55,261 nt of DNA. It comes from Acidobacteriota bacterium. Its GTDB lineage: Bacteria > Acidobacteriota > Terriglobia > Bryobacterales > Bryobacteraceae. Each line of letters starts with the position of its first letter. The first letter of the stretch is position 1. Below, one piece after another: positions 42,253 to 49,638 of the stretch. Below the pieces are notes generated by a model. It was not told the origin of the DNA and searched no databases. It was given only the letters and a program-made list of their open reading frames with translations. The position numbers and the translations under genes were made by a program. The stretch spans positions 1-55,261 of the forward strand of contig JAFLBB010000030.1 of the NCBI GenBank assembly GCA_017304135.1, given 5' to 3'.

Positions 42253-42495
42253 CTAGAACGCCTGGGGGAACACCGAGAATTCGTAGCCGCGCGGATCCTG
42301 CCCGCGCGCTTCGAGGTGGCGAATGCACTCGGCGGCCGAATCGCCGATGGCGTCAATCACCTTCAGGGGCAGCGTCTCGGGCGTGTACAGTTCGAGCGCG
42401 ATCCACTTGCCCGCCAGCGCCATGCGCTCCTTGAGCGAGAGCGATTCAGGCGGCTTGCCGAGGAGGTCGTTGGGAAGAAGTGAGGCGGTTGCCAT
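42253..42495 (-). CDS. Small conserved-looking protein, unknown
   Basis: 80 residues from the ATG at 42495. The sequence ESLSLKERMALAGKWIALELYTPETLPLKVIDAIG reads as a real helical protein, followed by AAECIRHLEARGQDPRGYEFSVFPQAF, which matches no family I recognise. No signal peptide. TATGCT lies 10 nt before the ATG. It is probably cytoplasmic and monocistronic. Coding is supported by codon pattern and by the start context. Confidence 0.6.
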   Translation of the reverse strand: MATASLLPNDLLGKPPESLSLKERMALAGKWIALELYTPETLPLKVIDAIGDSAAECIRHLEARGQDPRGYEFSVFPQAF

Positions 42496-42505
42496 AGGAA
42501 GCGAT

Positions 42506-42511
42506 AGCATA
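42506..42511 (-). promoter_or_regulatory. Putative -10 element for the small gene
   Basis: TATGCT on the minus strand ends 10 nt before the ATG at 42495; no -35 match. Confidence 0.35.
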
Positions 42512-42590
42512 CCAAACCGCCTGCGCCAACTGCGTGAGCCGAACGCCCCTGGCCGTACTGGCATCGAAGTAGATCTGGCGTTCTAAGGTG

Positions 42591-43439
42591 TCACTGGCCC
42601 CGGAAGCGCACTGCGCAGATCAGGCTCAGACCTGCAGTGAATAGCAACATCGTGGATGGCTCGGGGACCACGAACATGCCCGGGATGGCAAAGTCCTGCA
42701 TGCGTCGTCCGTCGTTAAAGTCGACAAGTAGGGTCGCAACACCAGTGGTCGGGTTGATTGAGAAAAGTCGTTCACCCAGTGAGCCATCCGGTGAATCGCA
42801 GCATTCGCTCGCAATCAACAATCTGGTCATTGGGAGATAGCCGAGCCCAAGTGTGCCACCCGGAACGCCTCCTTGGACGGTTGTCAGGATGCTGCCGTCA
42901 GTAAGACTAATCGTGTAGAACTGACCCGGCGAGTTCGCGTTGTGCGCATAGAATTCGCCCTGATTCGGATCGATTGCGATGGACTGAAATCCGCCTACGG
43001 AGTGCGGCAGCGTACCGATTTGCGTCATGCTTCCGGTGTTCAAGTCGATAGCGAATAAATCGTAGTTGATGTCCACTCCGAAAACGGGCGCGTTACCTCC
43101 AGGGAGCAAGATGGCTAGGTCAGTCAGATCTGCTCCGCCGGAACGGGCCACGGCTGACAGAACGTTCCCAGTAATCGGATCTACCTGAAGGAAGCTATCA
43201 CTGTTGGCTTCATACGTGTAGAGTGCAGTTCCATCGTAGACAAGCCCTGTCAGGCTACCCAACGATGAGGTCAGCGGTGTATATGCGTAAGTGTTGGAAT
43301 CAATCACGCCAATAACGCCCCCTTGAGCAGCGCCAACATTCCCGCCACCGTGAACTACGTAGATCGGAGACGCATGGGCAAGCGAGCCGACAACTAAGAT
43401 AACGATGAGAATAAATGTGAATTTAGTCCTATGTTTCAA
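42591..43439 (-). CDS. PEP-CTERM sorting-domain protein with propeller-like repeats
   Basis: 282 residues starting at TTG 43439, chosen because GGAGG lies 5 nt upstream and no ATG is in frame. Signal ~1-23 (FILIVILVVGSLAHA). The body has blade-like repeats (SLTGLVYDGTALYTYEA, QSIAIDPNQGEFYAH). The end, VVPEPSTMLLFTAG then a hydrophobic helix and RFRGQ, is a PEP-CTERM signal recognised by exosortase, so the protein is probably anchored or released at the envelope. Base composition and codons are clearly more AT-rich than the flanking genes, suggesting recent acquisition. No exosortase gene lies in the window. Confidence 0.85.
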   Translation of the reverse strand: MKHRTKFTFILIVILVVGSLAHASPIYVVHGGGNVGAAQGGVIGVIDSNTYAYTPLTSSLGSLTGLVYDGTALYTYEANSDSFLQVDPITGNVLSAVARSGGADLTDLAILLPGGNAPVFGVDINYDLFAIDLNTGSMTQIGTLPHSVGGFQSIAIDPNQGEFYAHNANSPGQFYTISLTDGSILTTVQGGVPGGTLGLGYLPMTRLLIASECCDSPDGSLGERLFSINPTTGVATLLVDFNDGRRMQDFAIPGMFVVPEPSTMLLFTAGLSLICAVRFRGQ

Positions 43440-43532
43440 GGCAGCCTCCAGAGTGCTGGTTTCTGCTCCCCAGCGACCACAGTCGAAGCCGGGCAGACCC
43501 CTAACGCCGGAGCGAGGGCATCCCCACGCGAC

Positions 43533-43562
43533 ATCGTATCCAGTGTGCGCCGCAATTGTAAA
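43533..43562 (-). promoter_or_regulatory. Putative promoter of the PEP-CTERM gene
   Basis: On the minus strand TTTACA (43562-43557), an 18-nt spacer and TACGAT (43538-43533) resemble a sigma-70 promoter. It would give a leader of about 85 nt ending in the GGAGG ribosome site. Confidence 0.4.
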
Positions 43563-43567
43563 ATAAA

Positions 43568-43586
43568 CAAGTCATCGTTTGACTTG
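43568..43586. repeat. Perfect inverted repeat, 7 + 5 + 7
   Basis: CAAGTCA-TCGTT-TGACTTG, just upstream of the proposed -35 of the PEP-CTERM gene. It could be an operator or a hairpin. No T-run follows on either strand. Confidence 0.6.
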
Positions 43587-43600
43587 GGAGTGGCATGAGG

Positions 43601-43615
43601 CTGACCTGAGGTCAG
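43601..43615. repeat. Perfect palindrome, 7 + 1 + 7
   Basis: CTGACCT-G-AGGTCAG, 14 bases beyond the previous repeat and sharing a TGAC core. The one-base centre rules out a hairpin and fits a dimeric protein site. The 220-base gap between the PEP-CTERM and effector genes holds these two dyads, the promoter and nothing else I can identify. Confidence 0.6.
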
Positions 43616-43659
43616 GATTGAGCAGAAGCAGTGGGAGTAGGAGGTTTAAGGGGGGAACC

Positions 43660-44763
43660 CTAGAAGCGCTTCAGCTCTTCCACCAGCGCCTGCAGGCCGC
43701 GCTTGCGGTAAATCGAGGTAAGGCGCTGTTCCTCGCCCGAAGGGGCCATCGCTTTGCGCATTACGGCATCCTGCAAGGCGGCGCGGGCGGGCACCCACAA
43801 GCCGCCGTCGCCGAACTCCACCTGGCTCACGAAAGCGGTGAGCGAATCGATGGTGACGGGCACGCCGGCCGCTTCGGTGAATTTGAGCACGCCGTCCTGT
43901 TTCACCTGGGCGCTGGCGCCGGGAGCCAGGTCGGCCCGCAGGGGCATCGACCCGGCCGAGTATTCGCGGCCGCGGGTATCGCGCAGCATCCAGCCGATTT
44001 CCACCGAGCGCACCGCGCGGTCACTGTGGTTGCGGATGTCGACGTGACCCACCGAGGCCATGCCGATGGCGGCCGTGGCGGCCCCGCTCACGGCTTCCAC
44101 GGGCGAATCGGGCAGGCGCAGGAAGGCCAGTTCCAGCTTGCGCGCCGGTTGTGCCGTCACGCGCTGGCCGCGAGCCAGTTGCACATCGAGGCGCTGCGTC
44201 TCGGCCTGGCGGGCAAGGCTCGCCACGCATTCCTTGCGCAGCCCGTCAGGACCTTCTTTCTCCAGCACCTGGCGGAACCACAGGCGGTCGCGCTGCGCTT
44301 CCATCTCCCAGGCCGTGAGCGCCCGCCGCGAGGCAAACCGGTTCGGGCCGTAGAAGCTCAGGTCGTCAAACAGCACGCCGTCGAGCGTCACCTCCACCAG
44401 CGGCCCGGCGCCTTTTTGCAGCGGACGCAGCAGCAGCAGGTCGATCTTCACCGGGAAATTCTCGCCCGGCGCGACATCGAGCGAAACCTTGGTCACGCTG
44501 GCCCGCCCGCCTGGAGTCACCTCCTGCGAGGCCACCAGCAGCGTCAGTCCGCGCACACGCCGCGGCGAGGAGTTGCGCAGGCTCATCACGGAATGGAGAT
44601 CCACCACCAGCGCGCCGCCGCGTTCGCTCGTCGTCGTGCCGCCCCAATCGGCCGAAACCAGCGTCACCGGCGAATCGTCGGGCAGCGCGATCTTCACCTG
44701 CGCCAGCGCCGCCGGCGCGCACAGTGCAAGCGCCAGGAGGAGGACTTTACTCGGCGTAGACAT
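43660..44763 (-). CDS. Secreted protein of unknown function, linked to the ECF sigma operon
   Basis: 367 residues. Signal ~1-21 (KVLLLALALCAPAALAQ). The body has two beta-sandwich-like regions, one with VDLHSVMSLRNSSPRRVRGLTLLV and one with HVDIRNHSDRAVRSVEIGWMLRD, where the similar RNSSPRRVRGL / RNHSDRAVRSV segments suggest an internal duplication of an Ig-like fold. Between them lies a charged helical stretch. No catalytic motif is seen. It overlaps the anti-sigma gene by 17 nt, so it is the third gene of the sigma operon and a candidate output or sensor protein. Confidence 0.65.
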   Translation of the reverse strand: MSTPSKVLLLALALCAPAALAQVKIALPDDSPVTLVSADWGGTTTSERGGALVVDLHSVMSLRNSSPRRVRGLTLLVASQEVTPGGRASVTKVSLDVAPGENFPVKIDLLLLRPLQKGAGPLVEVTLDGVLFDDLSFYGPNRFASRRALTAWEMEAQRDRLWFRQVLEKEGPDGLRKECVASLARQAETQRLDVQLARGQRVTAQPARKLELAFLRLPDSPVEAVSGAATAAIGMASVGHVDIRNHSDRAVRSVEIGWMLRDTRGREYSAGSMPLRADLAPGASAQVKQDGVLKFTEAAGVPVTIDSLTAFVSQVEFGDGGLWVPARAALQDAVMRKAMAPSGEEQRLTSIYRKRGLQALVEELKRF

Positions 44764-45370
44764 GATGAATTGTCACCTCGCCGGTGTCCTCATCCACATA
44801 TTGCGCGCGGAGGGAGGTTGCCTGCACCGTGGCGCCGCTGGAGACCTCAACCGCCATGGGCTTGCCGCCCTGGTGGTAAAGAGTCATCGCCGTGGCGCCG
44901 TTCTTGAGTTCTATGCCTTCCCCCGTCGTCCCCACCAGCACCCCGGCTTGCGGCGCGGGCTTCTGCGTGCGGTTGCTCAACATCCACGTGGCGCCATAGA
45001 GAACGACGGCCACCGAGGCCAGCGCCACCACGGGCTTGAAAAACGACCAGTAGCCCTCCGGCTGCAGATCGTCCTCAACGGCGCGCTCGCGCCCGCCGCC
45101 CGCCGGCGCGACGATTTCGCCCGCTTCCAGGCCCAGACGGATGTTGGCTTTCATCTCAGCGGCCATGCGGTCCCAGTTCAGATGCGACGGCATCTCCTGG
45201 GCCAGGTCGGTCAAGGCCAGACGAGTATCGAGCAGCGATGCCAGTTCCAGCCGGCAGTCGCGGCAGCCGCCCACATGGTGGTTCAGCCGGAAGCGCTCCC
45301 ACCAGCTCAGCTCGCCACCGGCCAGCAGGGCCAGTTTGCGCGCGCTGGGATGTCCGCGGCGGCGGGTCAT
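44747..45370 (-). CDS. Anti-sigma factor with zinc-finger domain
   Basis: 207 residues from the ATG at 45370, which overlaps the sigma stop (ATGA). HVGGCRDC near residues 31-38 is the H-x3-C-x2-C zinc-binding ASD motif of ECF anti-sigma factors. A single membrane helix lies at ~112-132 (VVALASVAVVLYGATWM). The C-terminal part (VGTTGEGIELKNGATAMTLY) is a beta-rich periplasmic domain. It should hold the sigma factor inactive at the membrane until a signal acts. Its translation is coupled to both neighbours. Confidence 0.85.
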   Translation of the reverse strand: MTRRRGHPSARKLALLAGGELSWWERFRLNHHVGGCRDCRLELASLLDTRLALTDLAQEMPSHLNWDRMAAEMKANIRLGLEAGEIVAPAGGGRERAVEDDLQPEGYWSFFKPVVALASVAVVLYGATWMLSNRTQKPAPQAGVLVGTTGEGIELKNGATAMTLYHQGGKPMAVEVSSGATVQATSLRAQYVDEDTGEVTIHHVYAE

Positions 45371-45939
45371 ACTCCGGTCCTTTCCAGAAACCTGCGGAAC
45401 TTCACCCGGGCGTTGGCAATGTGCGATCGCACGGTGGCCTTGGAACACTTCAATTGCCGCGCCACCTCTTCGGCCGGCAGCCCTTCCACGTCGCGCAGCA
45501 GCAGGGCCATGCGCTCGCGCGGGCTCAACCGGCGCAGACCGGCCTCCAGGCGCGTGCGCTGCTCGGTGCGAATCGCATGGTGCTCCGGGCTCTCCTCATC
45601 CTGCGTGGCCAGCGGCTCGCTGAGGTCTTCCATCGCCGTGAGGTTGACGCGCCCATGGCGGCGGAGAAAATCGATGGCCGTGTTGGTCGCCACCCGGCTC
45701 AACCAGTGGGCCGCCCGCTCGGCGTCGCGAATCTGGTCGCCGCGCTGCAACACCTTAATGAAGACTTCCTGGGTCAGATCCTGGGCGTGATCCGGGTCGC
45801 CCACCATGCGGTAAATCTGCAGATAAATGCGGCGCAGGTTCTGCTCCACAAAGCGGTCGCGCGCCTCTTGCGTCTCCGCGGCCACGGGCCCCCGCGCATC
45901 GCTCATGTCTGCCATTACCTCTTGGACGTATGCCGCCAT
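45367..45939 (-). CDS. ECF-type RNA polymerase sigma factor
   Basis: 190 residues from the ATG at 45939; a GTG at 46005 would add 22 residues and ATG 45915 would remove 8. Region 2: YRMVGDPDHAQDLTQEVFIKVLQ and HWLSRVATNTAIDFLRR. Region 4: LSPRERMALLLRDVEGLPAEEVARQLKCSKATVRSHIANARVKFRRFL, a helix-turn-helix for the -35. No region 1 or 3, so an ECF class member. A perfect inverted repeat lies exactly upstream of the chosen ATG. The anti-sigma gene is next, with a 4-nt overlap, as usual for ECF pairs. Target promoters are not evident. Confidence 0.9.
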   Translation of the reverse strand: MAAYVQEVMADMSDARGPVAAETQEARDRFVEQNLRRIYLQIYRMVGDPDHAQDLTQEVFIKVLQRGDQIRDAERAAHWLSRVATNTAIDFLRRHGRVNLTAMEDLSEPLATQDEESPEHHAIRTEQRTRLEAGLRRLSPRERMALLLRDVEGLPAEEVARQLKCSKATVRSHIANARVKFRRFLERTGV

Positions 45940-45961
45940 GAACAGGATACTCTTCCTGTTC
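45940..45961 (-). promoter_or_regulatory. Inverted repeat covering the sigma-factor ribosome site
   Basis: GAACAGGA-6 nt-TCCTGTTC, a perfect 8-bp dyad ending at the base before the ATG at 45939. On the mRNA the first arm plus loop contains AGGAAGAG, the only Shine-Dalgarno-like sequence, so folding would hide it. It may instead be a DNA operator. The remaining 175 bases up to the thiolase gene show no firm promoter. Confidence 0.5.
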
Positions 45962-46123
45962 TGCTTGACGGCGCCTCTCCCCCAAACGTGCAGGTGTTTT
46001 TTCACCCGTCACTTTCTCTGTTTGTTTGCCGCGCGGGCCTAACCAGACTATCGGCAGTCCGCGGCATATTCAATACGCGCTTGTAAACGCGGCAGGCGGA
46101 GCAGCCCCGCCGGGTTCATAATC

Positions 46124-46131
46124 AGGAAGGA
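46124..46131 (+). promoter_or_regulatory. Strong ribosome binding site of the thiolase gene
   Basis: AGGAAGGA, 5 nt before the ATG at 46137. It is one of few strong Shine-Dalgarno sites in the window. Confidence 0.7.
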
Positions 46132-46136
46132 ATCAC

Positions 46137-47297
46137 ATGCGCCCAGTCGCCATCATCGGAGCCGGCAAGACGCCCTTCGGGGCATTTCCTGACCAGGACC
46201 TCCTTACCCTCGCCCTGGCCGCCTGCCGCGGCGCTCTGGCCGACGCTTCACTCGAAACCGGGGCCGTCGAGGCGCTCTATGTAGGCAATTTCGCCTCGCC
46301 CGGCTTCACCGGGCAGAACCACCTGGCCCCGCTCATCGCCTCCTCGCTCGGCGCGCCCGGCATTCCGGCAACGCGCTTTGAGGCCGCCTGCGCCAGTTCC
46401 GGCAGCGCCTTCTTCCATGCCTGGTCAGCCGTGGCGGCCGGCGTCTATGACCTCGTGCTGGTGTGCGGCGTGGAGAAAATGACCAGCCAAACCACCGCGC
46501 GCGTGGCCGAAATCCTCGCCGGCGCAGGCGACCTCAACGGCGAGGTCCGCGCCGGGGCCACCTTCCCTGCCCTCTTCGCCATGATCGCCAAACGCCACAT
46601 GCACGACTTCGCCACCACGCGCGAACACATGGCCCACGTCGCCGTGAAAAACCACGCCCACGGCGCCCTCAACCCTGAAGCCCACCTGCGCAAGCGCATC
46701 ACACTCGAGCAGGCGTTGAACGGGCGCCCGGTGTGCGATCCGCTCACTCTCTATGACTGCTCGCTGGTCTCCGATGGCGCGGCCGCCGTGTTGCTCGCCC
46801 CCCTGGAGGATGCCGCCCGCCACACCACCAAACCGGTGCGCGTGCGCGGCGTGGCCCAAACCTCCGATCATCTGGCGTTGGACCGGAAAACGGACATCAC
46901 GACCTTTCCCGCCGTGGCGGCGGCGGGCCGCCAGGCCATGCGCATGGCCGGCGTAGGGCCCAGGGACATCCACGCGGCGGAGTTGCACGATTGCTTCACC
47001 ATCGCCGAAATCATCGCCCTGGAGGATCTTGGCTTCTGCGAGAAAGGGGCTGGCGGTCCGTTTTCGGCCTCCGGCGCCACAGCGCTGGGCGGGGCGATCC
47101 CGGTCAACCCCTCGGGCGGCTTGAAGTCAAAAGGACACCCGGTGGGCGCGACAGGCGTCGCACAACTGTGCGAACTTGTTAACCAATTGCGCGGCGAAGC
47201 CGGCCAGCGCCAGGTCGCCGGCGCTTCCCTTGCGTTGGCGGAGAACCTCGGCGGATCAGGAGCAACCTGCGTGGTCACGGTTCTCGAAGGGCGCTAG
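46137..47297 (+). CDS. Thiolase family protein (SCP-x / acetyl-CoA acetyltransferase type)
   Basis: 386 residues. Thiolases make or break a carbon-carbon bond between acyl-CoAs. The nucleophilic Cys is in EAACASSGSAF, the HDCF motif near 283 replaces the NEAF of classical thiolases, as in SCP-2/SCP-x thiolases, and KSKGHPVGATG carries the second His. The ending GGSGATCVVTVLEG is typical. It acts in the cytoplasm in fatty acid, isoprenoid or ketone metabolism. No DUF35 partner gene lies next to it, though SCP-x thiolases often have one. It is divergent from the sigma operon. Confidence 0.9.
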   Translation: MRPVAIIGAGKTPFGAFPDQDLLTLALAACRGALADASLETGAVEALYVGNFASPGFTGQNHLAPLIASSLGAPGIPATRFEAACASSGSAFFHAWSAVAAGVYDLVLVCGVEKMTSQTTARVAEILAGAGDLNGEVRAGATFPALFAMIAKRHMHDFATTREHMAHVAVKNHAHGALNPEAHLRKRITLEQALNGRPVCDPLTLYDCSLVSDGAAAVLLAPLEDAARHTTKPVRVRGVAQTSDHLALDRKTDITTFPAVAAAGRQAMRMAGVGPRDIHAAELHDCFTIAEIIALEDLGFCEKGAGGPFSASGATALGGAIPVNPSGGLKSKGHPVGATGVAQLCELVNQLRGEAGQRQVAGASLALAENLGGSGATCVVTVLEGR

Positions 47298-47324
47298 CGG
47301 CGGCCCTGCCGCCAGCCGCCCCGC

Positions 47325-47353
47325 TTGAACCTCGTTTTCCAACCTGTTACAGT
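47325..47353 (+). promoter_or_regulatory. Sigma-70-type promoter of the unknown-hfq-hflX-pgsA operon
   Basis: TTGAAC (47325-47330), a 17-nt spacer and TACAGT (47348-47353). This is the best full promoter in the window. The expected start is near 47360, a few bases before the ATG at 47367. Confidence 0.6.
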
Positions 47354-47366
47354 GGCGTGTTTACTC

Positions 47367-47678
47367 ATGAAACTAGTCGACGCCCGCCGCGTGGCCATAG
47401 AACAGGATGCCCGCATCCGGTTTGCGATTGCGGGCGGGGCGGAGTGCACCATCGACGAACACGGCGTCGCCCGGGTTGCGTCGTTGCGCGCGGCCCCGGA
47501 GTGGACGCTCGAAGAGGCCTTTGCCTCGGCCGGGGAATTTGAGCTGGAGCCCACCGCCCGCGGCAAGGCCGGCAAGCCCCTGCCTTCGCGGCGGCTCTCG
47601 CGCGTCGAGTTTGAGAAGCTGTGCGAAAGGAAAGAGTTGGCGGCCCATGCAGCCGCCGGCCAGGATCACGATGAATAA
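47367..47678 (+). CDS. Small protein of unknown function upstream of hfq
   Basis: 103 residues from the ATG at 47367. The sequence begins [21 protein letters not shown] and has a DUF-like beta-alpha character ([13 protein letters not shown] is read as [13 protein letters not shown]), ending in a charged helix ([15 protein letters not shown]). I do not recognise a family. It follows a clear promoter and ends just past an in-frame ATG (47671) of the hfq frame. Its role may be tied to RNA metabolism through its neighbours, but this is only position. Confidence 0.6.
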   Translation: MKLVDARRVAIEQDARIRFAIAGGAECTIDEHGVARVASLRAAPEWTLEEAFASAGEFELEPTARGKAGKPLPSRRLSRVEFEKLCERKELAAHAAAGQDHDE

Positions 47679-47856
47679 CGCCTCCTCACCTGCTCCCATT
47701 CCAGGACGTCCGGCGGCCCCCCGCCGCCCCGCCGATGGCTCCAACGGCGCCGACTACGGACGGACTGAGCCGCTGGCGGCCCGGGTCCCTGCCCAACCCG
47801 CCCATCCCGAGCCTCCGGCCACCGCCGGCGCGGGCGGCCACGACGGGGAAGTGATG

Positions 47857-47862
47857 TACAAT
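47857..47862 (+). promoter_or_regulatory. Possible internal -10 element before hfq
   Basis: TACAAT, 69 nt before the hfq ATG, without a good -35. The 253 bases between the small gene and hfq otherwise hold a Pro/Ala-rich open frame continuous with hfq, discussed in the findings. Confidence 0.3.
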
Positions 47863-47931
47863 CGGGTGAACAGGGTGCCCCAAGTTCCCTCCACGGAAAC
47901 AAATAGCCCAGGCGGGCCAAAGGAAAGTCAG

Positions 47932-48234
47932 ATGGAGAAACTTCCCCAAAACATCCAAGAGGCGTTTCTCAACGCCGCCCGGAAAGAGCGGACCTTCCTC
48001 ACCATCTACCTCATGAGCGGAGTCAAACTCTCGGGCCGGATCCGTAGTTTCGACAAATACAGCGTGGTTCTGGAATCCAACAACCAGGAGCAGCTCATTT
48101 TCAAACACGCCATCTCCACGGTGGTGGTGGCCAAGCCGGCGCATCATACCTCCGCACCGCATCATTCCTCCTCGGCGCCGGGCGTGCCCGGGCAGGTGGT
48201 GGGCGTGTCGGCGGGCGACGCCTCAGAGAACTGA
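47932..48234 (+). CDS. hfq: RNA chaperone Hfq
   Basis: 100 residues from the ATG at 47932, chosen because AAAGGAAAG provides AGGA 7 nt upstream and the usual Hfq start ([13 protein letters not shown]) follows directly. Sm1: [22 protein letters not shown]; Sm2: [10 protein letters not shown] with the KH pair of the proximal RNA site. The hexamer pairs small RNAs with mRNAs. The C-terminal tail is His/Ser-rich ([12 protein letters not shown]) and disordered. The TGA lies one base before the proposed hflX start. Confidence 0.94.
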   Translation: MEKLPQNIQEAFLNAARKERTFLTIYLMSGVKLSGRIRSFDKYSVVLESNNQEQLIFKHAISTVVVAKPAHHTSAPHHSSSAPGVPGQVVGVSAGDASEN

Positions 48235-48235
48235 T

Positions 48236-49627
48236 CTGGCCGTTACACAGAACGCCCCCGAACGGGCCATTCTCGTCGGGCTGGCTACACACAAAGCCAC
48301 GCACAAAGCCGCTCCCAAGAGCGGCGCGCCCGGTTCCCCTCCCTACGACGCCGCTGAATCCCTGGAAGAGCTGGCCGTGCTCGCCAGCAGCGCCGGAGCC
48401 GAGGTGTTGCAAAGCATCCTGCAAACGCGCCCCGCCCCCGATGCGGCTACCCTCATCGGCGCGGGCAAGGTGGCCGAACTGGCTGAACTGGTGGCCGCCT
48501 CGCAAGCCGACGTCGTGCTGTTTGACCGCGACCTCGCCGGCCCCCAAACGCGCAACCTCGAACGCGAACTCAAGTGCAAGGTGCTCGACCGCACCCAGCT
48601 CATCCTCGACATCTTCGCCCACCGCGCCCGCACCCGCGAGGGCCAGTTGCAGGTGGAGCTGGCGCAGTTGAACTACCTGCTGCCGCGGCTCACCGGCAAG
48701 GGCCTGGCCATGTCGCGGCTGGGCGGCGGCATCGGTACCCGCGGCCCCGGCGAAACCAAGCTCGAAACCGACCGCCGGCGCATCTGGACGCGCATCAGCA
48801 AAATCGAACAGCAGTTGAAAACCGTGCGCTCCACACGCACCATCCAGCGCAAGAAGCGCGAGAGCGTGCCGCTGGCCACGGTGGCCCTGGTGGGCTACAC
48901 GAACGCAGGCAAGTCGTCGCTGTTCAACCGCCTCACCGGCGCCGGCGTACTAGCCGACGCCAAAATGTTCGCCACGCTCGACCCCACCGTGCGCCACATC
49001 GTGCTGCCCTCGCGCCGCCGCGCCCTGCTCTCCGATACGGTCGGCTTCATTCGCAACCTGCCGACGACACTCGTTAAAGCCTTCCGCGCCACGCTCGAAG
49101 AGGTGACCGAGGCGGCCCTCCTGCTGCACGTCGTCGACGCGGCCTCGCCCCATGCCGAAGCGCATTTCGCCCATGTGCTGGAAGTTCTCGATGAGATTGG
49201 CGCCGCCGGAACGCCACAACTGGTTGTGCTGAACAAAACGGATCTGTTGCCCGGTGAAGCGGCGGCGGAGATGGCCGCCTCGCTGGGAAACCGCCTCGCG
49301 GCCCAACGCGGCGGCAGCGGTCCGGCGCTGGAGTTGCACCAGGTGGCCTCGGCCTCGGCCCGCACCGGCGAGGGGCTTGACAGGCTGCTCGACCTCATGG
49401 ACTCCATGCTCGACCTCGACCGCGTCTCCGAAGTGCGCCTCCACCTGCCCGCCAGCGACGGCGCCGCGCTGCACATGATTCACGAATATGGCCGCCCGCG
49501 CGAGATCCGCTACGACGACTCCGGCGTCTGGATCATCGCCGATCTGCCGCAATCGGTGCAGCTCCGGCTGAAGCGTTACTTACGCCGCGCGCAGCCCGTG
49601 GAAGAACCATCCCAAGCGTTGATATAG
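48236..49627 (+). CDS. hflX: Ribosome-associated GTPase HflX
   Basis: 463 residues if translation starts at CTG 48236; the first standard start codon, GTG 48377, would remove part of the conserved N-domain (ERAILVGL, ESLEELAVLASSAGAEVL). The N-domain has IGAGKVAEL and LDRTQLILDIFAHRA, then the helical RLGGGIGTRGPGETKLE segment. G domain: GYTNAGKSSLFNRL at ~219-232, DTVGFIRNLP, NKTDLL and SASARTGEG. HflX splits stalled ribosomes. It is immediately downstream of hfq, as in many bacteria. Tandem ATHK-ATHK occurs near residue 17. Confidence 0.93.
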   Translation: MAVTQNAPERAILVGLATHKATHKAAPKSGAPGSPPYDAAESLEELAVLASSAGAEVLQSILQTRPAPDAATLIGAGKVAELAELVAASQADVVLFDRDLAGPQTRNLERELKCKVLDRTQLILDIFAHRARTREGQLQVELAQLNYLLPRLTGKGLAMSRLGGGIGTRGPGETKLETDRRRIWTRISKIEQQLKTVRSTRTIQRKKRESVPLATVALVGYTNAGKSSLFNRLTGAGVLADAKMFATLDPTVRHIVLPSRRRALLSDTVGFIRNLPTTLVKAFRATLEEVTEAALLLHVVDAASPHAEAHFAHVLEVLDEIGAAGTPQLVVLNKTDLLPGEAAAEMAASLGNRLAAQRGGSGPALELHQVASASARTGEGLDRLLDLMDSMLDLDRVSEVRLHLPASDGAALHMIHEYGRPREIRYDDSGVWIIADLPQSVQLRLKRYLRRAQPVEEPSQALI

Positions 49628-49638
49628 TTGGAGAGCCG

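Noticed and set aside
43591..43606. Sigma-54-like TGGCAT...TGAC element before the PEP-CTERM gene
   Set aside because: The second half lacks TTGC, the orientation points away from the PEP-CTERM gene, and a sigma-70-like promoter fits better.
47299..47313. GGCGG-CCCTG-CCGCC as a terminator after the thiolase gene
   Set aside because: The stem is only five pairs and no T-run follows; the downstream bases form the next promoter.
48287..48310. Tandem ATHK-ATHK coding repeat in HflX
   Set aside because: Only two copies in a variable linker; more likely slippage than function.
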